Origin: Isoetes taiwanensis
Taxonomy: Eukaryota > Streptophyta > Lycopodiopsida > Isoetales > Isoetaceae
Assembly: GCA_021234155.1 (NCBI GenBank)
Contig: JAJEKV010000036.1
Location: 1,496,777 to 1,560,776, forward strand
DNA: 64,000 nt
Reading direction: 5' to 3'
The notes beneath the pieces were generated by a model. The model saw only the letters and a list, made by a program, of their open reading frames with translations, was not told the origin of the DNA and searched no databases. This document shows positions 55,140 to 64,000 of the stretch, in pieces. A program made the translations under genes and the position numbers. Position 1 is the stretch's first letter. Every line of letters starts with the position of its first letter.

Positions 55140-58030
55140 ATTAATTAACATTGGTATGTTGCCAATATGCCTTTGATCCTACGTTAAAGACTTGAGATTT
55201 GTAGCTGTCAAGTACCCACATCTTCAAATATGCCGCAAAAAGCGTAAAAATAACCAAGCGATTCTGACTTAGGATTCAACTTAGATTTAATGCAAAACCA
55301 CTACTTATCTGGACCTATGTCAACAGATGCGAGACACTTATGTCCGAAAGTTTCTCCAATAATTTGGGACATGAATACTCTTAAAATTAGCTAAAGGTGA
55401 CATTAGGTTCACTGTATCCAAATCTTGTTTATCGATGTTTATTCAAATTGCATGTTGTTGCGGATGCAAAATGCACAATGAACTCTACATAACGAAAATA
55501 TTTCAACCTCGCTGAAAAGTCCCAAGGATCTGGCTTACTCGCCTATTGCGGAGAATATGCACCAAGTTTTACAAAGGTGCCAAAGATGCCGACTAGTGCA
55601 ACATCCATAACTATCCCAACAAGCAAATCCGATAAGTATAGCTCAAATTATTACAGAAATCTTTACCTCAGCAAATGTAGCACAACCAGAGTCAATCGCA
55701 ACCTGTAGACGCAAAGGAGCAAACCTTTAGGGAAAATAAATAATCACAAATAACATGATCCAAATTAGTTACTATCCAGTCACCCAATGAAGGCTCTAAA
55801 TATCCTCTCCCTTTGTCCCCTAGATTAGATTCCAAAAATGCATCTTTGAATAAGAAAGCATGAATGTATAAAAGAAAATGCAATGAGATGATTTGGTTTG
55901 CTTATACATACGATGCAGCTTTTGATGATGATGATGCAATAATTGATTTTAAGGCTTCAAGAGAAAGAATGCACCTGATAACTGTATCTGTTTGTTGATG
56001 CATTAATAGCTAACCAATAAATAAGTCAAAACGGAGGACCTAGCTCATGATAATGAACTATTGATGCATGCTTCTTCAGCAATGAAAGATCTTATTTCTT
56101 ACCTCTGTAAATACTTTGAACAGAAAGCTAGGGTCGGCAAGCATCCGGTTTCGTATTAAAGAGCTACTTCTTATAACTGCTCCCTAAGGCCACTCACACT
56201 CTAAGAGAACAAAACATTCTCTAAGAAAAAAGCCATGCAATGCTTCAAAATGTACTTGCACGGAATGATGCAAACAATATTTCCCAAATGTTACTAAACA
56301 TTACTAATGCTGCATTACAAGATTGAACTTTGTAAGCAACCAAAATCTACATGGAACAAACCATGCCGTTATCCTACCTGAAAATCAAGGTACTGAGACA
56401 AAATAAGCTTCTGAAGCCCAATGCTGGCAACTGCCTATGCAAGATCAGCAGGAAGAATAGCACTAGGGGCTTAAGCTCCTTATTAATTTCTTCAGCACTC
56501 AAAATAGACCCATATTCGTCATCTGTATGGGAAGAAAATAACGTACTTACAGAGATGGACGTAGCATCATTCAAGACCTGATGCAAGTGTAAACCCTGGA
56601 GTTCAACTGCCAGAACTGAGTGTTGGGTTGCCATAGTCAGGGCTTTGGCTATCAAAACACGAGCTTGAAGTTGCGTCTCCCAGAGTGAGTATACCGCATG
56701 CCACAACACTTACATTTACACAGCATATTGTTTGCTTGCAGTTGCATCGGATTGGAGCTTCAGTCTGCCTTTGCCAGTTACCCAGTTGGAACATCCGCGA
56801 TCCAGAATGCAGGTAACTACCAGTTTACAGGAAACAATAGGTTCGGAGCAGTTATCAGCATATCCTAGGTATATTCTAGCATATATCTAGGATATTCCAG
56901 AAACCCACATAAGCGAGAGTTTGCCCCCCTAAGGGCAACCCAAAAATTATATACGTTTAAGCTGCCCTCTTATCCATCCATTACACAATTATATGTTAGG
57001 GATAATTGGAATGTACATGTTCAAATCATGTGGGTTTTTTTCTAGGATTAGGAATAATTGGAATGTGCATGTTCAAATCATGTGGGGTTTTTCTACCATT
57101 GTGTATGGTTGATTATAAATTTAGGTCTTTTTGTGCATTTTGTATGCTTGGAATCCTTTTCTAGGGTTTTTCTACCATTAGGGATAATTGGAATGTACAT
57201 GTTCAAATCATGTGGGGTTTTTCTACCATTGTGTATTGTTGATTATAAATTTAGGTCTTTTTGTGTATTTTGTACGCTTGGTATACTTTTCTATGGTTTC
57301 CATCCTGAGGGTTCAGATTTCATCTTAAATAGAATATTCTATGTTGATCCTGGCCCAGAGCGGCTACAAAGTAAGGACTGACTATAAATATTTATATTGC
57401 AGTGCAATTTTGAAATGTTTGTGATACTGCCACATTTGCTAACGTGATGGTTGCAAAGCACGTCTCCTTTCTGTACAGTGAACGTGCATGTAATAAACGA
57501 TTAAGTTTCCCCGCCTACCTGGACAACATTGCAACAATTTTGGAGCCCAGGGCTTTCACACAAAAAAAGTATTTAGAGGGAGCTTTATCAAACATGAGAT
57601 TCAAACCCTTCAGAAGCGACTACAATTAACTGATCGTGACGAGAACTCATTGTTGAGATCAGCTACTTGATCCTATTTCTGAGACCAGAGAGTCAAAGGA
57701 AATTGTGGCAGCACTTCTACCAACAAAAAATTCTGTCAATGTTTGTACAATGCTGTTAGCACAGAAACATGTCTTGGCATTCATTTGCACCAGAAGTGGC
57801 CAGATGGGAACTCAAAGCCAAAAAAAACAGCATCCTGTTTTGATAAAACCAAATCTAAAATCTTGGCACTTAATTCGAAAAGCTATGCTGCAAAATCCTG
57901 CAAAACTTACCCATTTACGCTAGTTGTAAAGTAAACTGGTATGTCATAAATCTACAAATAATGGGTTGCATTTCCTGATAAGTTAAAAGTTACAAAGAAA
58001 TGTGGTTGGTCCCTTGTACAATCAAGCAGC
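55140..58030. other. no recognised gene; scattered coding-like pieces
   Basis: Minus-strand frame 56374-56709 (AKALTMATQHSVLAVELQGL) and plus-strand 57444-57629 (FPAYLDNIATILEPRAFTQ) look coding-like but I cannot name them. The end nearest 58033 is probably the 3' untranslated region of the VIP3 gene. Confidence 0.3.
56998..57300 (+). repeat. 130-bp tandem repeat, two units plus a partial one
   Basis: GG(G/A)ATAATTGGAATGTACATG starts at 56998, 57051 and 57181. The last two share CATGTGGGGTTTTTCTACC and GATTATAAATTTAGGTC. Confidence 0.9.
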
Positions 58031-58033
58031 TGT

Positions 58034-59298
58034 TCACGAGTAGTCATACAAAGAAATGCTTTTATCTTCTGATACAGTTGCAAGCCTGCCTGCTCGAAGA
58101 CCGATGCCTCCAGGGGGGCGAAAAGCCACGGCCCAGACTTGATCAGTATGGTCAGTCATTGTTTGAATGGCTGCTCTCATTTTCAAATCCCACAATCTAA
58201 CTGTTTTATCAGCGGATCCAGAAGCAACCACGGCACCATCTGGACTGGCATCCACACTAAAAACATAACTCGCATGCCCAGACAATGCACTGATAAGACT
58301 TCGGCTTTCGGCATCATACATGTGCAAGTGCATATCATCTGATGCAGTAAACAGTATCCGTGAGTCTACTGGAGAGAAGACCAAAGATCTCACTGGCATG
58401 TTATGCCCTTCCAGAGTATGGAGCAGTTTTCCACGATTGACATCAAAAATAGCAACTGTGCCATCCATCATACTACAGGCAAGCCATTTTCCATCTATGC
58501 TCCAAGCTACAGCCAATACAAACTTCCCAGCAGCCTGTTTCTCTCCAATTTTGCCATCTGCTGACTCCAGCTTGGGAAGTGCAAATGTGGCATCCATTTT
58601 CCACGATGAAGTGTTCCACAGCTTAACAATACCACTTCCTCCACCTGCCACCGCAAGGAAATCACCCTAGTACAAGATGTCTAAATCAGGAGGACTCCGA
58701 AACCAGAATATGAACCAGAAAACAATTTTTGCAAATCTAGAACATTGTTTCCATCATTCCAGCAGCACAAACATCAATCAAATGAGGACCTTGGAATGCA
58801 GGTTTCAATAAAAAAAACAACCTGGTTCTACAATGCGAAATAATATTTATGTTGGTCCCTTTACAGTGTTGATCACACATTTATGTAGGACTAGTTTCAA
58901 AAGATGAGGACATACCCACAAATGTAAACAGACAATCCTATAAAAAGAAGAGGCCGTACCTTAGGGCCAAACTGCAACTGCCAGGCCTCGGAAGGCTTGG
59001 TATCCAGGGTTGAAACTGTGGCATTAGAATCGACATCGAAAACTCGAACGAAGCTATCGAGCGAAGTAGAAGCGGCAATAGTTCCGTCAGGATGGGCCGA
59101 AACTGCCACAACCCCAAGAGCATGACCCGTGTTAGTGCGCTCGAGATCAAGCTGGTCCCCCCTCCATAGCTTGACGCTCTCATCTGCAGACCCGGTCACC
59201 AAGAGCGCAGGCCTTGAAGGAGTTGCAGGAACCCACGTAGCTGCCCAAATACCATCGTTGTGAGCTCCCGCTATAGTTTTCAAGTTCGATAGCTTCAT
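58034..59298 (-). CDS. VIP3: SKI8/VIP3 WD40-repeat protein, complete, two exons
   Basis: Exon 1 is 59298-58960 (ATG, 113 codons, donor AAG/GTACGG). Exon 2 is 58666-58034 (acceptor GTACTAG, stop TGA/TAA-type end at 58034). The 293-bp intron is phase 0. The 323-residue product matches the usual length of about 320. It opens KLSNLKTIAGAHNDGIWA, contains WD40 blades (SADESVKLWRGD, SLDSFVRVFDVD, GGSGIVKLWNTSSWK, GTVAIFDVNRGKLLHTLEGH, SADKTVRLWDLKMRAAIQTM) and ends DKSISLYDYS, as plant VIP3 does. Plant VIP3 serves in the PAF1 transcription complex and the SKI RNA-decay complex. No frame damage. It is the only gene here I consider functional. Confidence 0.95.
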
Positions 59299-59640
59299 GC
59301 CTCTGCGACTCTATGCATCTATTCCGGCAACGTTTTAGGGTTTGGTATTGGATTTGCATATGCCATGTAAAATTTGGAAATATCTAAGGTACAACACGTT
59401 TATTAGATACGTAAAAACCAGTTAAGAGCTATTCTGCCCTTTTGTCCAATACTATCTTGCCACGCGGCACTTTTTGGTACTGTTTCAAAGCCAGGAAGTT
59501 CGAGAGAGAAATCGGCTGTGCGTTCCGGGATCCACCTCCATTCCACAGATTTACCTTCGTTCCATACGTATTCTACACCGCATTCCAGCGATCTACCCTC
59601 CATTCCGCGCACGTAATAGCTTTTAATCGTTTCACGTTAG
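59299..59640 (-). promoter_or_regulatory. upstream region of VIP3
   Basis: No TATA box stands out within 100 bases before the ATG, and no gene is seen. A 69-codon minus frame at 59403-59612 is repetitive (repeated ATTCCA-type phrases on the plus strand) and not recognised. Confidence 0.35.
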
Positions 59641-60490
59641 TATGAAAGGCCATATGCCTTTCTCGGCATGTCAATCCGCCCGCTCCCGGCTATACAAGGC
59701 CGTAGCTTCCATGCCAGAAAGGCATGTAACCGCCTTTCCTCGATAATGAAAACCGCCGTTTGATGGAAATTCCTCGAATATTCCATATATTTTTTTTTAG
59801 GTAACTTAGGGTTTATGGGCTTCTGGTGGCTTCTGGTGGCGCCGCTTATAGCGCCGCCATTAACTTCCCCTGCAGCAGCAGTAGCCGGCCATTCAGCTTC
59901 CTTTGTGCACAAACATGAAATGTATGATTTCTTTGTTCCGGGAAGATCTTGTTTCTTTGATTCTTCAAGCAACGGCCGACGAACAAACAGGGAATGGGCT
60001 GAGGGAATGGGCACAAACAGGGAATGTTCTGCACAAACAGGGAATGGGCTTGAAGATTCACATGTTCCGCATAGAGTTCATTCATCAGAAGATTTACGCA
60101 TCAGAGTTCATCCATCAGTGGGAGCTATGCTTTTTCAGCAAGGGGGTATCGTAAGTCCAGCGTTGTCAAGAAAAACATTGCATGTGCGTGTGAATGTAAG
60201 CTTGAAAATCTTGCTTGAAGAATGTAAGTTACAGCCGCTTGAAGAATGTAAGAAATGTAAGCTTGAATCTTGCTTGAATGTAGGAAATGTAAGCTTGAAT
60301 CTTGCTTGAAGAATGTAGGAAATGGCTTGCAAACTCCCCTCTATTTTCGCTTGCAAAATCCCCCTCTGTTTTGCTTGCAAGAATCAATGCCGGAAAACAA
60401 GACCGGAATTTCCATCAAACGGCTGCTTATGTTTGGTGGCCGGCTGGATTTCGGGGTTCCGAAAACCCCGAAATCCGGCCGGTTACCTAG
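59640..60490. repeat. patchwork of inverted and tandem short repeats
   Basis: ACCGCCGTTTGATGGAAATT (about 59752-59771) recurs inverted at about 60404-60423. ACAAACAGGGAATG occurs three times in 59985-60045. A GAATGTA-GGAAATG-TAAGCTTGAATCTTGCTT phrase is reiterated in 60205-60320. A 164-codon plus frame (59815-60309) crosses these repeats and is unlikely to be a gene. Confidence 0.6.
60438..60482. repeat. GC-rich hairpin
   Basis: ATTTCGGGGTT pairs with AACCCCGAAAT around CCGAA. The flanks GGCCGGCTGG and CCGGCCGG continue the stem with a mismatch. Confidence 0.85.
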
Positions 60491-60504
60491 CACAAGAAAT
60501 TTAT

Positions 60505-60524
60505 CGCGGCGGCCTTGGCCGCCG
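60505..60524. repeat. 9-bp GC hairpin
   Basis: GCGGCGGCC-TT-GGCCGCCGC. It sits in the context AAATTTATCGCGGC...AACATTTCT, which also occurs at 11088-11119 with a shorter hairpin. Confidence 0.8.
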
Positions 60525-60526
60525 CA

Positions 60527-60708
60527 AACATTTCTCTTCATCAGTCTTTAAAAATAATATTTGTGAACATTGTGAAAATTCCATGGTTTCGAATGTTGTT
60601 GCATCGAGGCCATCACGAACATTTCTCTTCATCAGCCTTTAAAAATAATGTTTGTGAACATTGTGAAAATTCCATGGTTTCGAGTGTTGTTGCATCGATA
60701 TTTAAGTC
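60527..60708 (+). repeat. 91-bp tandem duplication
   Basis: AACATTTCTCTTCATCAG starts at 60527 and 60618. Both units continue with TTGTGAACATTGTGAAAATT and CCATGGTTTCGA(A/G)TGTTG. Confidence 0.92.
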
Positions 60709-61335
60709 ATTGGCCCTAGTTGAATACAGTTCAGGAAGGGTATTAGAAATAGAGGTAAAAATGTGAAAAATGGATGCCAAATATGCACTTCAAATCTTAA
60801 GGAACATATTTTTAAAGCAAGCACAAAGGGACTAGCATTTAAATCCAACCACATGCACAATCAAATGTTGTTGTTTATTCACGTGTATCCAACAGATATG
60901 CTTAAAATTAAAATCGTAAGGCGGCCATTTAGCTGCCTGTCACGCCCATCAAGACAGTCTAACACAACGTTCTTCAGGAAGCAAAACATGTCATTTGGTC
61001 CAGAACTTCATTTTTTCCTCGAAAATCTCTGCCTCACACAAAAAATTCTTGATTCATTGATCATCTGGCATTATCATCATCGAAATGGTCATGGCATGCT
61101 TTCCTAGCTATGAAGTGGTTGGATCAGTGACCGGATGACTCTCTTTCTTGACGGTCCCGAGCTGTCTCTACGTGTTTGGGGGTCGAGTTTGGGGTTCTAG
61201 GCGTTCGGTGAGGGCGACTTGGGATGTTTGGGCTACCTAGGATGATCTTATGATCTTCATATTGTTACTCACTCATTTGGGGTCATTTGTGAACTCCTAT
61301 GGTGCATTGTACTCATTTTCATTCAGCTCAATGGA
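60709..61335. other. no gene seen
   Basis: Unremarkable sequence. A 114-codon plus frame (60763-61107) has no motif. Confidence 0.3.
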
Positions 61336-61339
61336 ACAC

Positions 61340-61784
61340 CACTTCATTGGTTGTTGTTGTTTTGCAAAGGACCTTTCCCTAGAATTAACCAACATGTAAT
61401 TCCACATTTGCTTAGGACTTATACCTCTGAACTTAAGCACAATGCTGGAACTTACTTTGCTCATGATAATTCCATGAGCCTCCTTGACCTTAGCATATTC
61501 TTCAACTAATCCTCACCTCGCAGGTGTCGCAGTAACTTTCTGGTCTGCACCTCCACAAACTGTTCTGTATTTGAAGAAGTACTTCCCTCATTTGCCACAG
61601 CCACAACTGCACTTCTGCGTCCTATACTCCTCAAGTTGTTTTCTCCTTCATCGGAATCAATAAGATCCCAAAGGTCTTCTACTTGCAGCACATGTTTGAC
61701 TTCCTCTTTCTATACTTGGAATCCAGAGTCTCCTTTGAATACCCCTATAGCACTCAAAAACCCTGCTCCAAATCTGCTAGACAT
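61340..61784 (-). pseudogene. copia-type gag, N-terminal region
   Basis: ATG at 61784-61782 (MSSRFGAGFLSAIGVFKGD), an internal stop, then HVLQVEDLWDLIDSDEGENN, and in another frame further left KVKEAHGIIMSKVSSSIVLK with WNYML. The LW-x-ID pattern and following helix are typical of copia gag. The ATG lies 17 bases from a tRNA-iMet primer site. Confidence 0.75.
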
Positions 61785-61800
61785 TTTTATCTGCACACTT

Positions 61801-61812
61801 GCTCTGATACCA
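61801..61812 (-). promoter_or_regulatory. primer binding site, tRNA-iMet type (TGGTATCAGAGC)
   Basis: The minus strand reads TGGTATCAGAGC, the standard plant copia primer site, two bases from the LTR edge. Confidence 0.93.
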
Positions 61813-61814
61813 AA

Positions 61815-62760
61815 TGTTAGAAATAATAACGCTTTTGATCTTTTACTTCTTAATTTAATAGATACTCTATTGCATCAACAACCTTCGCTTATGTCTATTG
61901 ATTCACATATCATCAGACAACCTAGCAAATATCATTTATCAAGTTCTTAAACTAGTATGAAGGTGTCATCCATTACTAGATCCTTAATGTTCTTAATGAC
62001 TTAACATAACAAATATTATGGAAAACCATTGAATAACAATGTAGTATGTATTTACTATTCATTAGGGATTACTTAAAACATTGTAACAATATCGAACTGC
62101 ACAAATACCGTACGAGCTTCAGCTTAACTTGATATCAAACCGGGTGTATTTCATTCAGTCTGTACATCTTGGTTTTATTTACAAGGTTCTGGCGATTGTG
62201 CACCCACCAAAAGATGCCGACCAAACCTATCTTATGATTACTTGACTGAGTTTCTCTCTTTTCTATTTCAAAAGCAATCTCCCACCAATAATCCTTGGTC
62301 GAATTGGTCTTTACAATATTTCAAGACCATTCATTGCTAATGTTAATTAGGTAAAAATAAGAAGTTCACAAGTGACTTAAGAATGTGAGTTCACTTGCAA
62401 CTCAAACTTAATCATAAACATTGTTTTTCATTACTTATGTCTCTCTGTCTTCTGCTTAATAATTATCAGCTGAACAAGAAATTAAGATTTCTCCTAGCTT
62501 GGGGAGATGAAATGTCGATATATTTACTAATATCACATTTTTCTTTGCTAGATTAATGATCAAATGATCATCATAACATCATCCCATACATTCGAAATTG
62601 CAATTGACATCTAGTATTATTCACAACCCTATTGGTTCCCAAATTAACACACACCTCTATATATGTCTGACATTGCCATGCTCTTTCTTCACATATGCAC
62701 TCACGAGAACCCCAAAATGTCTATCTATAAGCTCTCAAAAATTGTATCCTTTTACAGAAT
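61815..62760 (-). repeat. copia 5' LTR, right edge uncertain
   Basis: On the plus strand it begins TGTTAGAAATAATAACG directly after the primer site, the mirror of an LTR ending CTAACA. A minus-strand TATA-like CATATATAGAGG lies at about 62655-62666. The far edge was not found; the end given is a guess. No gene is seen from here to 63340. Confidence 0.5.
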
Positions 62761-63344
62761 GGTCATATTGGGGATAATTTATTGAAAGAAGGCACAAGTA
62801 GTTTACAGTTTATGGATTTAGGGCCTATGTGCTTAGGAGTATAGGGTTAAGAGATTCATCATATCATGAACTTTGAGGAATCTAGAGGGCGCAACGTGCA
62901 TCCCATGGATGAAACAGACAATAATACTCATCAACCATATCATCAAATCACATCAACTCTACAACTTTCAAAGATATATTTTCAAACACATCCATATGAA
63001 TACCTTGATCACAGCTAGGCATACACATGCTACTATAGTCTTGAGTCACAAACACATTACAACTACAATAGATACTATGAAGTCACAAATACAAACATGA
63101 TCACACATGTCTTCCATCTCCCATTCCAAACACAACCAACATCCAAATTTTCCACTACATTACACTCCAATTGCAATTGTGTTGACTACGCATTCTTCGA
63201 CAAACTAAATTATAACCAATAGCCTAAATTTTATACATTCCATTATGTTTACCCATTCAATTCCACATGATGCTTTTCATTATGTAAAGATACGCTTAAT
63301 TTACGTGTTTCTATTTCACCTACCAACTCCATTATGTATGAGAT

Positions 63345-63884
63345 AATTTTCAGGGGGGAGGGATTTCGCCTGAAAATTTCTTGGCGGCGCACGAGCAGCA
63401 GAGCCGCAAGTGCTCCGCCGCTGGGGGAGCCGCTGAGAAATTTTTCGGTGGAATCCCGGCTGCCTGAAAATACCAAACGTAATGAACGTTTGCTTCAAAT
63501 TACATACCTGAAAAATTTTTCCGGGAGAGTTTTTGGAAAGGCCATGGCAGAGCAAGAACGACTATGGCGGAGGAGTGTCTAAGAACATGGCTCTTCTCCA
63601 GCGTTTTCTTCACAACTCCTTTGTCCAAAGAAGGAGATGCTGTAGCGGTAAGTGGAGCCATCCATTTCCAGGTTCCCAATTCGGAAAATACGAGCTTCAA
63701 GGGCTCCGCTATGCTTTCCCAGGCCAAGAGTCTTGACCTATTTTGTAGCAGAATGATCTTTGGGAGCGATGCCGAAACAAGCTTTGTGGACATTGCTCCA
63801 TCTTCCACATTCTGCATCAAATGCCTGTCGTTTCAACTAAGAAATAGAAAACTGTTCTGCATCACATTCCCGGATCAGAGCTAA
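63345..63884 (+). other. open, GC-richer segment, unrecognised
   Basis: A plus frame at 63564-63884 (EECLRTWLFSSVFF, then SGAIHFQVPNSENTSFKG) and an overlapping one at 63533-63736 are open. No family recognised. It might be a first exon of a gene running off the window. Confidence 0.3.
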
Positions 63885-64000
63885 GGTTAGCATCTGGTAA
63901 CGGATTTGTAGCTAGTTTCCAAGGATTTGCTTCTGAATCATATCTTTCTTCTTATTTTGGTAGGGCTTTGGTATTTGTGCCATGGGAACACCGCATGTAA

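Noticed and set aside
56500-56560. A 28-nt GTAAGT...CATACAG micro-intron on the minus strand
   Set aside because: Too short for plant splicing, and the surrounding gene is not recognised.

Overview
This is nuclear DNA from a land plant with a large, repeat-rich genome. Intron-containing plant genes and gene fragments (SKI8/VIP3, AVT6-type amino-acid transporter, BSL Kelch phosphatase, plastid biotin carboxylase, EXORDIUM-like) sit among plant-type Ty3/gypsy, copia, LINE, Helitron and TIR elements. I saw no prokaryotic operon, CRISPR array or complete tRNA gene. A non-angiosperm vascular plant is only a guess. I recognise one complete, apparently working gene: a SKI8/VIP3 WD40 protein at 58034-59298 on the minus strand.

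Left part (1-10700). A 302-bp tandem repeat with perfect 20-30 nt palindromes precedes a damaged gene (664-9531) encoding a charged, unrecognised N-terminal region and an FCP1/NIF-type HAD phosphatase domain. It has four in-frame TAG codons and one frameshift. Its phosphatase exon is split by a 6268-bp CACTA-like transposon (2930-9197) with 18-19 bp terminal inverted repeats and an AAA target duplication. Removing the element plus one AAA rejoins the frame. The element carries three introns-and-exons worth of an AVT6 transporter. The palindromes occur only on the two sides of the transposon, in the host locus, and not inside it or elsewhere in the window.

Middle part (10700-33000). Gene debris (exons of unrecognised genes, EXORDIUM-like, biotin carboxylase and BSL fragments), a 674-bp inverted-repeat element, an organellar-type 23S rRNA scrap, and a 4487-bp non-autonomous Helitron (25163-29649). 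The Helitron ends are fixed to the base by a paralogous empty site at 14152. It carries shreds of a cysteine-synthase-like gene.

Right part (33000-48400). Two tandem copies of one minus-strand Ty3/gypsy element share a central LTR. The first has gag and pol; the second lacks gag. The element has a complete RNase H domain between protease and reverse transcriptase, and a degenerate RNase H after the reverse transcriptase. The copies differ mainly at CAG/CTG sites, in patches, which points to methylation-linked base-calling errors rather than ordinary mutation.

End part (48400-64000). A GC-rich block of possible organellar origin, a 1.95-kb palindrome made of LTR-like and LINE pieces, copia gag and LINE fragments, the VIP3 gene, several short tandem repeats, and a copia 5' end (LTR edge, tRNA-iMet primer site, gag).
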